A stretch of DNA of 36,430 bases, taken from the NCBI GenBank assembly GCA_025934715.1, contig JAICWR010000004.1, positions 1 through 36,430 of the forward strand, in the 5' to 3' direction. The notes beneath the pieces were generated by a model. That model was not told where the DNA came from, searched no databases, and worked only from the letters and a program-made list of their open reading frames with translations. How positions within the stretch are numbered: the stretch's first letter is position 1; the number at the start of each line of letters is the position of its first letter. Both the position numbers and the translations under genes were made by a program. Source of the DNA: Candidatus Saccharimonadota bacterium. Its GTDB lineage: Bacteria > Patescibacteriota > Saccharimonadia > Saccharimonadales > UBA10212. Below are positions 1 through 9,558 of this stretch, piece after piece.

Positions 1-926
1 CGATTGGTCACATAGTATTCGATTGTCGCGGCCGTGCTGTTGGCCGGGCTGATGACCACGTAGGGCGTGGAGCTGAATTGGTGCGTGAAGCTGATGGTCA
101 CAAAGCATCCGGCCGGCGCGCCGGAGCCGGTGTTGATGTTAATCGAACCGGCTGTGTCGCTGCCGCTGACAGACACCGTGCCGCCACCGCCCAAAGCCGT
201 GCCTCCGGAGCGGCCCGGGCCGCCACCGCTTGACACCAGGTGCTGGTTAAAGGCCAAGTCGCCCCTGATATTAAGCTTGGTCACGCTTAAAGTGGAAACA
301 TCCAGCGCTCCGAAGGTGGCAGTACCACTGACCGACAGGTTGTTTTTAACTGTCAGCTGGCCCTGGATGACCGTGTCTTTGCTGACATTCAGGCCGCCGC
401 TTATACCGATTTGGCCGAAGGTGCCGTTGCCGCCAACCGTGATAGACGGTAACGACAGCGGGCCGCCAACCTTAAGGTTGCCGGCCACGTTCAAATCGGA
501 TCTTAACAGGACCTGGCCTTCGAAAATCGAGTTGCTTTGGACATCCAGGGTGTTTTTGGAATCACCCACCAGCGTGGTGTTGCCTTTGAGGGTCGATAGC
601 TGCTGGTCGGTCAAAGAGCCGGCTTTATTGTTACTATTCTTCGGGGCGCCGGTCTTGATGCTGACATACACCACTATACCGGCCGCCAAAACCAGCAGAA
701 TGAACACAATCAAGTAAAGATTACCGAAGATCATAGATTTTCCCGGCGGGCCCTTCTTTGGCGCCTGGCCGGAAGGTGCGGCTGGCTGCTTATCCGTTGC
801 GGTAGGCGCCTCCGGCGCCTGGCCGGCCTTACCTGCGTCCAGGCTGTCTTCTTCTTGTGGCGCGGCTGGCGGCTGGGGTGGAGCCGCCGCCGGCTCATTA
901 GTTGGTTTGTTTTGGTCTTCGGGCAT
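1..926 (-). CDS. Membrane-anchored surface protein with Pro/Ala-rich N-terminus, one TM helix and repetitive beta (stalk/fibre-like) region; partial, runs off left edge
   Basis: Minus-strand ATG at 926 (MPEDQNKPTNEPAAAPPQPPAAPQEEDSL...GKSMIFGNLYLIVFILLVLAAGIVVYV...LNVAGNLKVGGPLSLPSITVGGNGTFGQIGISGGLNVSKDTVIQGQLTVKNNLSVSGTATFGALDVSTLSVTKLNIRGDL...). No stop before position 1, so it is absent from the ORF track. Confidence 0.85.
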   Translation of the reverse strand, partial: MPEDQNKPTNEPAAAPPQPPAAPQEEDSLDAGKAGQAPEAPTATDKQPAAPSGQAPKKGPPGKSMIFGNLYLIVFILLVLAAGIVVYVSIKTGAPKNSNNKAGSLTDQQLSTLKGNTTLVGDSKNTLDVQSNSIFEGQVLLRSDLNVAGNLKVGGPLSLPSITVGGNGTFGQIGISGGLNVSKDTVIQGQLTVKNNLSVSGTATFGALDVSTLSVTKLNIRGDLAFNQHLVSSGGGPGRSGGTALGGGGTVSVSGSDTAGSININTGSGAPAGCFVTISFTHQFSSTPYVVISPANSTAATIEYYVTN

Positions 927-991
927 TTTTTATCGTTTGATTTACTACATCAATAATATAGACGTTAACAGTTTGATACAATATATGGCTG

Positions 992-1672
992 ATGGCCAGG
1001 GGTTATATCTACAGGAGACCGGTTAAGCGTTCGCACTACAGCAACTTCCGGCGCAATCTGGTGATTTTCTTCGCGGCGGTCATCGCGCTTGGCGTTATCG
1101 CCTACTTTATACTGTCAGGCTTGCACCAACCCAACCTGGGGGCCACATCATCGGTCACTAATACCCAGGTCACTGGTAACTTAACCACGTTCACAAACGA
1201 TTATTTCCAATTCCAAGATACCGGCACCTGGGTTTTAGATAAGAAAGATAGCAGCGCCAGCCGCGTTGTTTATCATAAATTCCTAAAAAATGTTCTGGAA
1301 AATGAGCTGATCGTCTATATCAACCAGACCCCGATCCCCTTGTACATAGAAACGCCCAGGGTCTTGCCTGTCCATATCATCAATGACAACCGGCTGTCAG
1401 CTAACAGCGTCTCAAACCCATGTGTCAGCCAGTACGCTAAAGGCGAGCTCCATAAAGTCAAGGAAGTGACTATCAGCGGCGCCCTTATGCTCTGCGACCC
1501 GGACTCAACTGACTACTTTGTAATTTTGAGCGAAATCGGCGGGGACTATACGCTAAATATGAAACGGTCTAGCGGCAAGCCGATAAGCTTTGTCATCACC
1601 TATAAGGACGTCGGCCTGAATCCCCAGCCGGACAGCATCTTAAGCATCGCCTCGACTTTTAAGACCCGCTAA
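992..1672 (+). CDS. Hypothetical single-TM protein with extracytoplasmic domain
   Basis: ORF 226 aa; basic N-terminus followed by TM (LVIFFAAVIALGVIAYFILSGL); TACAAT at 977-982 just upstream. Confidence 0.8.
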   Translation: MARGYIYRRPVKRSHYSNFRRNLVIFFAAVIALGVIAYFILSGLHQPNLGATSSVTNTQVTGNLTTFTNDYFQFQDTGTWVLDKKDSSASRVVYHKFLKNVLENELIVYINQTPIPLYIETPRVLPVHIINDNRLSANSVSNPCVSQYAKGELHKVKEVTISGALMLCDPDSTDYFVILSEIGGDYTLNMKRSSGKPISFVITYKDVGLNPQPDSILSIASTFKTR

Positions 1673-1698
1673 GCGGCAATTTGCTATACTCCTAACAG

Positions 1699-2439
1699 AT
1701 GAAATGGTTACGTTTTGTCAGTCTCGGACTGTTTTCCCTTTTAGGTTTGGGAGGTGTAGCTTTTGCCCAGTATAGTTCGAGTAACTATAAGGCCAACGAA
1801 GTTATTTTCGGCTCGGGCGGCGACAATGGCCAGGCATCTGCTAATTACGAAGCCAGTGTGGCCGCCGGAATACTGGGAGTTGGCTTGTACAGCAGCGCCA
1901 ATTACCAAGCCTATTCAGGCTTTTTGACGCCGGGTGACCCCTTTTTGGAACTGGGCATAGATACGGCTTCTGTGGATTTAGGAAACCTAAGCCCCTCTAG
2001 CACTAATAGCGGGCAGGCAAGCTTCCACGTGCGGGCTTACATAGACAGCGGCTACACTGTGCAGACGGTCAGCCAGCCGCCAACTTACACAAGCGGGACC
2101 CGCAGCCATACTTTACCGGCCAAAGCCACTCTAGGGGCCCCGTCAGTTGGCATAGAAGAATTTGGCATCAACCTGGTCCATAACACTTCACCGGCAGTCG
2201 GCTCTGACCCGGCGCCGCAGCCAAGCAGCGCCTTCGCCACGGGCGTGGCGGCGTCGGGCTACAACACTCCAAACCAGTTTAAGTACAATGTTGGTGATAT
2301 CGTAGCCCAAACACCGTCCGGCAGCAGCGGCTGGGGGCTGACCCAATACACCATTTCTTATATAGCTGACGCCAGTATTTTGACTCCATCCGGTAATTAC
2401 CAGATGGCCCAAGATCTAGTGGTTGTCGCCACATACTAA
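1699..2439 (+). CDS. Secreted protein with C-terminal WxL-like/Patescibacteria surface domain
   Basis: Signal peptide MKWLRFVSLGLFSLLGLGGVAFA; shares FGINL..N, pN.F.Y..GD and C-terminal Y..(V)VATY-end pattern with ORF 5475..6512. Confidence 0.85.
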   Translation: MKWLRFVSLGLFSLLGLGGVAFAQYSSSNYKANEVIFGSGGDNGQASANYEASVAAGILGVGLYSSANYQAYSGFLTPGDPFLELGIDTASVDLGNLSPSSTNSGQASFHVRAYIDSGYTVQTVSQPPTYTSGTRSHTLPAKATLGAPSVGIEEFGINLVHNTSPAVGSDPAPQPSSAFATGVAASGYNTPNQFKYNVGDIVAQTPSGSSGWGLTQYTISYIADASILTPSGNYQMAQDLVVVATY

Positions 2440-2540
2440 AAAGACAAATTCGCTGACATGTGGAAAACTCCGCCAAAATCTTCTTTACATAGGGACGCTT
2501 ATGTTATAAATTCTCCTTAGGACTCAAAAAACAAAAAAAA

Positions 2541-3950
2541 ATGAAAAAAGTGCGCACTCTTATAAAGGGTCAAATCTACCGGTTATATTTACTGGCCGCG
2601 GCGGTAGTGATAGCCGCAGGCGGCATTATGCCTTTGCTGATGACAGGCCAGGCCGAGGCCTATGGGCAGATCACCAACCGGTCGCTGACGATTTCCTCCG
2701 GCGTGCCCAGTAAGACCAACGTTAAATACTCGTTCACCTTCACACTAGCTTCAACATCCGACGTCCAGAGCCTTAAATTCATAGCCTGTAACGCTCCGGC
2801 TGTCTTCACCTATCCGGGCAGTACCACCAACTGTGTTGCTCCAACCGGTTTGAGTTTCAGTAGCGCGACGTTTGATGCCCCCAGTTTTTCCGGTTGGCAG
2901 GGTGCCACTAACTTTGTGGCAGGCGCCGGCTCAGTGGGGAGCGACTGCGTAGCTGCCGCTAATATTATATGTGCCAACCGGACCGACCTCACAAACCAAA
3001 CGGCTACATCACGCACCATCGCGTTCACCGGCATTACGAACCCCAGTACAGTTAACACGGCCTTTTATGTTGGTATCTACACCTATAGCGATAGCGGCTA
3101 TACAGTTGGAAACCTGGTGGACTTTGGCGCCACCGCGACAGCCGTGACCCAAACGCTTACCACCGATGCGGCTGTGGCTGAAGTTTTGCAGTTTTGCGTG
3201 GGTGCGACCACTGTGGATGACGTCAATAACACCCTACCAGGCAACCTCATAGCCAACGATTGCTCAGGCGTCAGCGGCACCACCGTGGATATCGGTACTC
3301 TGGACACCTCAACAGTGAATATTTCGCCCGTGACAACCGATGGTGGAAATAGTAATAACGCCGTTGCCATGGTACGGAGTAATGCCGGTAATGGTGTGGG
3401 AGTTTATTATGATGCCATCCAAGCCTCAACCGGGACAAACCATCTGGGGGCGCTGCGCATCAGTGGCCAGACTTGTAACACCGTGGGCGACCCCGGGGCG
3501 GACCCCAATGGCAATACCTTTACAGATCCCTGCATAAACTCCGATGGCTGGAACGCCGGCACCGGAAATGCCACCCAAACCGCAATCAGTGCCGGAACTG
3601 AATCCTTTGGAATGACCATAGCCGGCGTCAACAGTAACGGTACGACTTCATACTCTTGCCAGTATGGCGATAGTGGCCAAAGCCTCGCCGTTGGCAACTC
3701 CTGCCACCTGGAGCCACAAACTAACTACCTAGGGGCCGGTGGTACAGGTACCGAAGATTACGGTACAAGCAACGGATTTGCCTGGGATGAAGACGGCAGC
3801 TCCACGATAATCGCCAGCTCCGCTGGATCCTCTGTAAAGCAGGTTGACGACGAAGCCCTTATGGTCAAATTCGCTGGTACCCCGGAAATCACCACGCCGT
3901 TCGGCCGCTACTCCGTGCAAACCGACTTCACCGCTGTACCCACCTACTAG
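2541..3950 (+). CDS. Secreted surface protein, paralogue of 4083..5444
   Basis: Signal peptide ending ...MTGQAEA; strong similarity to next ORF (SNN.VAMVRSNA.NGV.VYY.AIQASTG.NHLG.LRI; VDDEAL..KFA; TPFG.YSVQ.DF.AVPTY-end). Confidence 0.9.
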   Translation: MKKVRTLIKGQIYRLYLLAAAVVIAAGGIMPLLMTGQAEAYGQITNRSLTISSGVPSKTNVKYSFTFTLASTSDVQSLKFIACNAPAVFTYPGSTTNCVAPTGLSFSSATFDAPSFSGWQGATNFVAGAGSVGSDCVAAANIICANRTDLTNQTATSRTIAFTGITNPSTVNTAFYVGIYTYSDSGYTVGNLVDFGATATAVTQTLTTDAAVAEVLQFCVGATTVDDVNNTLPGNLIANDCSGVSGTTVDIGTLDTSTVNISPVTTDGGNSNNAVAMVRSNAGNGVGVYYDAIQASTGTNHLGALRISGQTCNTVGDPGADPNGNTFTDPCINSDGWNAGTGNATQTAISAGTESFGMTIAGVNSNGTTSYSCQYGDSGQSLAVGNSCHLEPQTNYLGAGGTGTEDYGTSNGFAWDEDGSSTIIASSAGSSVKQVDDEALMVKFAGTPEITTPFGRYSVQTDFTAVPTY

Positions 3951-3971
3951 CGCCTATACTCCGCTTATCTT

Positions 3972-3999
3972 AAAATCCGCCTTAGCAAGCGGATTTTTT
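3972..3999 (+). terminator. Rho-independent terminator
   Basis: AAAATCCGC-cttagcaa-GCGGATTTTTT: 9 bp stem followed by T tract, just after ORF 2541..3950. Confidence 0.85.
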
Positions 4000-4082
4000 G
4001 GTTGTATTGGGAAAGTGCTCATGGTATAAATTAATCAGTACTTTATCGGAGAGAAACACCCGAAACAGATACTCAAACCAAA

Positions 4083-5444
4083 ATGAGTAAAAGTCTTTTT
4101 GTTTTTGCTAAGAAAAAACAGCACCTTGCCGTGCTGGCTTGTTATTTGCTAGCTACAGTGGCGGTCTTTCTTTCTCCTCTCTTCTTGCTAACGGGTGAAG
4201 CCAGCGCCTCCGGCCAGCTTACCCTTAGGTCGCTCACATTAAGCACGGCTCAGGCTAGCGCCACGAACGTCTCTTATACATTCACCTTTAACAATGTCTC
4301 CACGACCGCGATAAAAGGGCTGAAGTTCATTGCTTGTACAACCGCTGTAGGCACCTATGGCGGCGGGAACACTTGTGCCGGAACGAGCACCGCTCCGACA
4401 GGCTTTAGTTTTTCAGCTGGTCCGGCCGCATTTGTGAGCCAGACCGGATTTGCCGACAACGGCATCAGTTTCGCTAGAGATGGCACTGGCGGAACCTATT
4501 GCACCCCGTCGGCTAACGTGCTCTGTGCCAGCAGGTCAGGGAACTCCACCGCTGAAACGACGAATACCACCCACACGATCAAATTTAGCGGCATCGTGAA
4601 CTCGTCCACCACGAACACCGCTTTTTATATCGGTATATATACCTACGACGCAACCACCAACGCCTCGGCATTGGACGGCGGAACAGTGGCCGGCGCCATA
4701 GTCCAGAGCCTGACTGTGAGCGCGCGGGTGGCTGAAATCTTAAACTTTTGTATCGGCAGCACGGCGGTTGATGACGCCACGACTGACCCGACTAACAGTG
4801 GCTCGCACGATTGCTCGGTGATCTCGGGCACGTCTGTGAATATCGGTACTTTGGACTCGGGAGCTGTTAATGTTTCCCCGGTTACCGCAAACGGCGGCGA
4901 TAGTAATAACGGCATAGCAATGGTTAGGAGTAATGCTGCTAACGGCGTCAATGTTTACTACAGGGCTATTCAGGCGTCGACTGGCGCTAACCATCTTGGC
5001 ACCCTTAGGATAACCGGAGCCACTTGTTCTACGCCGGGGAACAGTAACTCAGATGGCTGTATAAACGCCATCGGCAATACCCAGTCCAAAATAACCGCCG
5101 GCTCTGAAGATTTTGGCATGACAGTCGCCGGGGTCAATTGTGGCAGCACCACCAGCTACACCTGTACTTTCTCCACTGGTGCCTATGATCTTGTGCCACA
5201 AAGTCCATATGTGGGCGAAAGCGGCAATAACTTCTGTAATCTCGACACATGCAACACAGCCGGTAGTGGTTTTGCCTGGGATGAGACCGGCACAGCCGAG
5301 GAAATCGCTTCATCAACTGCCAGCGCTACACCGCAGGTTGACGATGAAGCCCTTATTCTAAAATTCGCGGCAACATCCAACATCATCACCCCATTCGGTT
5401 CTTATTCGGTCCAAGCCGATTTCATCGCCGTACCGACTTATTAG
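4083..5444 (+). CDS. Secreted surface protein, paralogue of 2541..3950
   Basis: Signal peptide ending ...LTGEASA; collinear similarity to the preceding gene through to the identical VPTY C-terminus. Confidence 0.9.
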   Translation: MSKSLFVFAKKKQHLAVLACYLLATVAVFLSPLFLLTGEASASGQLTLRSLTLSTAQASATNVSYTFTFNNVSTTAIKGLKFIACTTAVGTYGGGNTCAGTSTAPTGFSFSAGPAAFVSQTGFADNGISFARDGTGGTYCTPSANVLCASRSGNSTAETTNTTHTIKFSGIVNSSTTNTAFYIGIYTYDATTNASALDGGTVAGAIVQSLTVSARVAEILNFCIGSTAVDDATTDPTNSGSHDCSVISGTSVNIGTLDSGAVNVSPVTANGGDSNNGIAMVRSNAANGVNVYYRAIQASTGANHLGTLRITGATCSTPGNSNSDGCINAIGNTQSKITAGSEDFGMTVAGVNCGSTTSYTCTFSTGAYDLVPQSPYVGESGNNFCNLDTCNTAGSGFAWDETGTAEEIASSTASATPQVDDEALILKFAATSNIITPFGSYSVQADFIAVPTY

Positions 5445-5474
5445 CCGTCATTTAAGCTAGAATATATAAAGGTT

Positions 5475-6512
5475 ATGTTAAAGAAGAGCCGGGTCTTCAT
5501 ACTATTGGCTGTTGCTTTGCTCTGTGGTTTTTTGGTCGCCAAAGGCCAGACTGCAGCGAGCACCTTTCCCAACCGATCTGTGACTGTATCTTCAGGACTG
5601 CCCTCGGCGGTCACCACTCAAACATTTCGGTTCAACGTCCCCACTGCCTCGGTGGTTGGTTCTATCGTCTTGCAATATTGCTCCAATTCGCCACTATTTG
5701 TGATCCCGTGTGTAGCGCCTGCTGGGCTTGATGCCTCGGCGGCTAACTTAACCAGCCAGTCAGGCAACATCGGCTTTAGTGTAGATAGTGCGGATACTAC
5801 AGCGAGTGAAATCGTCCTGACCAGGACGGCCGCGCCGGGCTTGCTTGTGCCTAGCGCCTATTCTTTTAATAATATTACGAATCCGTCCACCACCGGGACA
5901 ACTTATGTCCGGATTTCGACGCATTCGTCAACAGATGGCAGCGGCGCCGAGGAGGACACCGGTGGAGTGGCATTCGCGACCCTCAATGCTTTTAATATCG
6001 GGGCGTTCGTACCGCCGTTTTTGCAACTATGCGTTGGTATCACAGTGGCCCCAGACTGCTCCACGACCAGCGGCGACAGCATTGATTTAGGAGACCTGTC
6101 ATCAACACGGGCTAATTTCGCCCAATCACAATTCGCGGTGGCAACTAATGACTTGTCTGGTTATACTATCTATTCGCTTGGCACCACCATGACCTCCGGA
6201 AACAACACGATTGCGGCTCTGGGCTCGCCAAGGGCCAGCTTTCCCGGTACGGCGCAGTTCGGTATCAACCTTCGGTCAAATCTCATCCCGCCGATTGGCC
6301 AAAACCCTGTTGGTGTCGGCACCGGAACCCCGACCGCAAACTATAACTTACCAAACCGCTTCACGTACATTGACGGCGACGCCATCGCCGATTCTCCGCT
6401 GACCACTAACTACAACCGCATGACTGTCTCGTATCTTGTGAACGTGCCGTCTAACCAGCCAGCCGGGATTTACGCCACCACCATAACCTACACAGCGATA
6501 GTTTCATTTTAA
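5475..6512 (+). CDS. Secreted surface protein with related C-terminal domain
   Basis: Signal peptide; FLQLCVG...; FGINLRSN...; YNRMTVSYLVNVPSNQPAGIYATTITYTAIVSF-end. Confidence 0.87.
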   Translation: MLKKSRVFILLAVALLCGFLVAKGQTAASTFPNRSVTVSSGLPSAVTTQTFRFNVPTASVVGSIVLQYCSNSPLFVIPCVAPAGLDASAANLTSQSGNIGFSVDSADTTASEIVLTRTAAPGLLVPSAYSFNNITNPSTTGTTYVRISTHSSTDGSGAEEDTGGVAFATLNAFNIGAFVPPFLQLCVGITVAPDCSTTSGDSIDLGDLSSTRANFAQSQFAVATNDLSGYTIYSLGTTMTSGNNTIAALGSPRASFPGTAQFGINLRSNLIPPIGQNPVGVGTGTPTANYNLPNRFTYIDGDAIADSPLTTNYNRMTVSYLVNVPSNQPAGIYATTITYTAIVSF

Positions 6513-6562
6513 TTACCCTGGGGCTTTGCTATACTATTTTTAACTGACCTAACGGAGAAAGA

Positions 6563-7531
6563 ATGCCAAAATTCAAAAAACTGATACCGGCAGTTGCAGC
6601 CTTTTCGCTGCTGTTCAATGCCATACCTTTCGTGGCTGCCCAGCAGGCCCCTAGTGGCAGCGGTTTGAGTATATCGCCCACCATTTCGCAGTACACGATT
6701 AAACAAGGTGGCAGCCAGAGCCTGACGATAACGCTTAAGAACGTGACAGTCGACGCCGTGGTGGCGAAGGGCGAAGTCGATGATTTTAAAGCCGATAACC
6801 TGACCGGCAACCCTCAAATTATCACTAATTCCAACCAAACGTCGCCAAACAGTATCAAACCGTTTGTGAATAACCTGGATGACGTGCCTTTGGCCAAAGG
6901 CCAGCAAAAACAGGTGATTATTGGGCTGGATATTCCTAAAAACACCCCGGCTGGCGCTTACTACGGAGTTATCCGCTACCGCGCCATACCAAAAAACCTG
7001 GCCCAGTCAGGACCGGGCCAGGTGGCTCTGACCGCCAGCGTAGGGACAATCGTGCTGATAACAGTCCCCGGTAATATCCGGACGCAGGTGCATGTTGACG
7101 GGCTGCAAGTTTACCGCGGTGCTCGCTCGGGCACACTTTTTGTCAAAACACCAAATAAAGTCGGCATAAAGATCACCAACTTTGGCAATGGCTTCATCCA
7201 GCCGTTTGGCGATATCGAAATACACGACATGTTTAATAAGAGTGTCGCCAACTTCCCGTTTAACAACCCTAAGCAGCTTGGTAACATTCTGCCCAATAGC
7301 AGCCGGACTTTCACGCACAACTTCAGCGGAGTCCATAAAATCGGACGTTACACTGTGTTGGCAAGTGTCAGCTACGGTAATGGCGGGCAAGTGCTGACTC
7401 TACAGAAAACGTTCTGGTACATACCGGTGTGGCTGATCATCATAATTGTCATTATCCTTGCCGGCTTGTTCTATCTGGCTTACCGTTCCTGGCGGGCATA
7501 TAAACGCAGCCAGAGGCATGGCCGCCGCTAG
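6563..7531 (+). CDS. DUF916/WxLIP-like protein with C-terminal TM helix and basic tail
   Basis: LSISPTISQYTIKQGGSQSLTITLKNV...IGLDIPKNTPAGAYYGVIRYRAI then WLIIIIVIILAGLFYLAYRSWRAYKRSQRHGRR; ggagaa Shine-Dalgarno upstream. Confidence 0.8.
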   Translation: MPKFKKLIPAVAAFSLLFNAIPFVAAQQAPSGSGLSISPTISQYTIKQGGSQSLTITLKNVTVDAVVAKGEVDDFKADNLTGNPQIITNSNQTSPNSIKPFVNNLDDVPLAKGQQKQVIIGLDIPKNTPAGAYYGVIRYRAIPKNLAQSGPGQVALTASVGTIVLITVPGNIRTQVHVDGLQVYRGARSGTLFVKTPNKVGIKITNFGNGFIQPFGDIEIHDMFNKSVANFPFNNPKQLGNILPNSSRTFTHNFSGVHKIGRYTVLASVSYGNGGQVLTLQKTFWYIPVWLIIIIVIILAGLFYLAYRSWRAYKRSQRHGRR

Positions 7532-7563
7532 CAACGTTTAACACCGCTCCGGGTGGGTGGAAA

Positions 7564-8448
7564 ATGAAAACCAAAAACCTAATCACAAACAAATGGCCCT
7601 GGGTGGCGCTTTTGGCGCCCTTGCTCATCATGTTATTCCCTCCGCCGGCCATAGCGGCCACTTCCGCGTCTGGGTCAACGGGGATCCAGGGTACGGTTCC
7701 CGGGCCGCCGCCTTCGCGCGGCGCCACCATCGACATACCGAGCAACGGCCAGTCTTTCAGTAACCTGCCGATCACCGTCTCGGGCTTATGCCCTGATAAT
7801 ACAACAGTCGAGATCTATAAAAATAATGTCTTCGCCGGTTCGGCGGACTGCTCACACGGCAGTTACAGCCTGCAAATTGATTTGTTCGATGGCCGGAACG
7901 ACTTGGTGGCTAAAGTTTTCGATAACCTCAATCAGGCTGGCCCCAACTCCAACACAGTGACCGTCACTTACCAGTCAGCCGTTCCAGTGGGCGGCCAACG
8001 GATCACTTTGACAACCCAATTTTCTAAACGGGGCGCCAACCCCGGAGAAGTTCTGACCTGGCCGATAACCTTGAGTGGCGGCGTTGGGCCTTACGCCATC
8101 AGCGTTGATTGGGGTGACAGCTCTAACCCTGATCTGATAAGCGAGAGCGCTCCGGGTAACTTTAACATCCAGCACACCTATGCCCAGGCCGGCGTTTATA
8201 AAGTGACTGTCAAAGCCACGGACTCAAAAGGGGACAGCGCCTTCCTCCAGCTGGTGGCCATCGCCAATGGGCCGGCCAAACTAACCGGCGGCAACACCAG
8301 CAACACCAATACGATAATCCAGACTAAAGTATTGCTTTGGCCAGTGATTGCTCTGTTTATTTTAATGCTGGCGTCATTTTTCATTGGCCGGCGCCACCAG
8401 CTTGAAGCCATCAGGAATAAGCTAAAAAAAGGCGATCCACCTCTTTAA
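7564..8448 (+). CDS. Membrane-anchored Ig-like/PKD-like domain protein
   Basis: Signal/TM N-terminus; PITVSG.CP..TTVEIYKN; PKD-like YAISVDWGDSSNPDLIS...NIQHTYAQAGVYKVTVKATDSKGD; C-terminal TM. Paralogue of 11505..12524. Confidence 0.85.
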   Translation: MKTKNLITNKWPWVALLAPLLIMLFPPPAIAATSASGSTGIQGTVPGPPPSRGATIDIPSNGQSFSNLPITVSGLCPDNTTVEIYKNNVFAGSADCSHGSYSLQIDLFDGRNDLVAKVFDNLNQAGPNSNTVTVTYQSAVPVGGQRITLTTQFSKRGANPGEVLTWPITLSGGVGPYAISVDWGDSSNPDLISESAPGNFNIQHTYAQAGVYKVTVKATDSKGDSAFLQLVAIANGPAKLTGGNTSNTNTIIQTKVLLWPVIALFILMLASFFIGRRHQLEAIRNKLKKGDPPL

Positions 8449-8473
8449 CCGCCTCTGTTATAATGGTTGGCAA

Positions 8474-9520
8474 ATGAAGAAGGTGTATGTTGGTTTATCC
8501 GGCGGGGTCGATAGCTCCGTCAGCGCTGCGCTACTCAAACAGCAGGGCTATGATGTGGTTGGAGTTTACATGAAAAACTGGACTAAAGATTTACCGGGCA
8601 TGCCTTGCCCGTGGATGGATGACTTCCAGGATGCCAAAAGGGTGGCAGTTCAACTGGGGATAGACTTTAAGGTATACGATTTTGAAAAGCAGTACTTCGA
8701 CAAAGTGGTCAAATACATGCTTGACGGTTTTGCCGCCGGCTTCACGCCCAACCCGGACATTATGTGTAACCAGGAAATAAAATTTAAACTTTTCTTGGAC
8801 ACGGCGCTAAAAGACGGGGCGGACTTGATAGCAACCGGCCACTACGCCAAAACAGCCGGCAGCCAACTAAATATAGCGCATGACAAAAACAAGGATCAGA
8901 CTTATTTTTTGCACCGGGTGCCAGGCAAGGCGTTTAAAAGGACCATATTTCCGCTGGGTGATTTGACTAAGCCGCAGGTAAGGATAGCGGCGAAGAAATT
9001 TGGATTAGTCACAGCCGATAAAAAAGAGAGCATGGGCATTTGTTTTGTCGGCAAAGTCAGTATTAAGGATTTTCTTAAGCAATATATTCAGGAAAAGCCT
9101 GGGAAAATTATTAGCCGAACAGGCCAAACGCTTGGCAGTCACGAGGGCGCTTTTTTCTACACTTTCGGACAGCGGCACGGGTTGGAACTCGGCGGCGGCT
9201 TGCCGTACTACGTCGTCGGCAAGGATATCAAGAAAAACCAAGTTTACGTGACAACTGATTTACAGGATAAAAAATTATGGAACGATAAGATCATATTTAC
9301 CTCGGCCCACTGGATAAACGAGGAGCCTCGGAGCGGCCAAAAACTGGTGGCGCGGACACGGCACCGGGGCAAGCTGATACCAGTCAAAAAACTTAACAAG
9401 TTAAGTGGTTCACGCTGGCGGGCCGATCTAGCGGAAGAAGTCAGGGCCCTAACTCCCGGCCAATCCTGCGTTTTTTACTCCGGGCAGCAGTGCCTAGGTG
9501 GCGGCATCGTCACCAGCTAG
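8474..9520 (+). CDS. mnmA: tRNA-specific 2-thiouridylase MnmA
   Basis: GLSGGVDSSVSAALLKQQGYDVVGVYMKNW, PNPDIMCNQEIKF, ATGHYA, SMGICFVGK catalytic motifs. Confidence 0.97.
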   Translation: MKKVYVGLSGGVDSSVSAALLKQQGYDVVGVYMKNWTKDLPGMPCPWMDDFQDAKRVAVQLGIDFKVYDFEKQYFDKVVKYMLDGFAAGFTPNPDIMCNQEIKFKLFLDTALKDGADLIATGHYAKTAGSQLNIAHDKNKDQTYFLHRVPGKAFKRTIFPLGDLTKPQVRIAAKKFGLVTADKKESMGICFVGKVSIKDFLKQYIQEKPGKIISRTGQTLGSHEGAFFYTFGQRHGLELGGGLPYYVVGKDIKKNQVYVTTDLQDKKLWNDKIIFTSAHWINEEPRSGQKLVARTRHRGKLIPVKKLNKLSGSRWRADLAEEVRALTPGQSCVFYSGQQCLGGGIVTS

Positions 9521-9558
9521 AATTTTTTATCGTTGTCACCTCTGTTACAATATTGCTG

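Noticed and set aside
67-717. 216 aa plus-strand ORF
   Set aside because: It is the antisense shadow of the real minus-strand gene <1..926, which has a clear TM and repeats; the plus-strand product is Pro/Leu-rich and lacks coding character.
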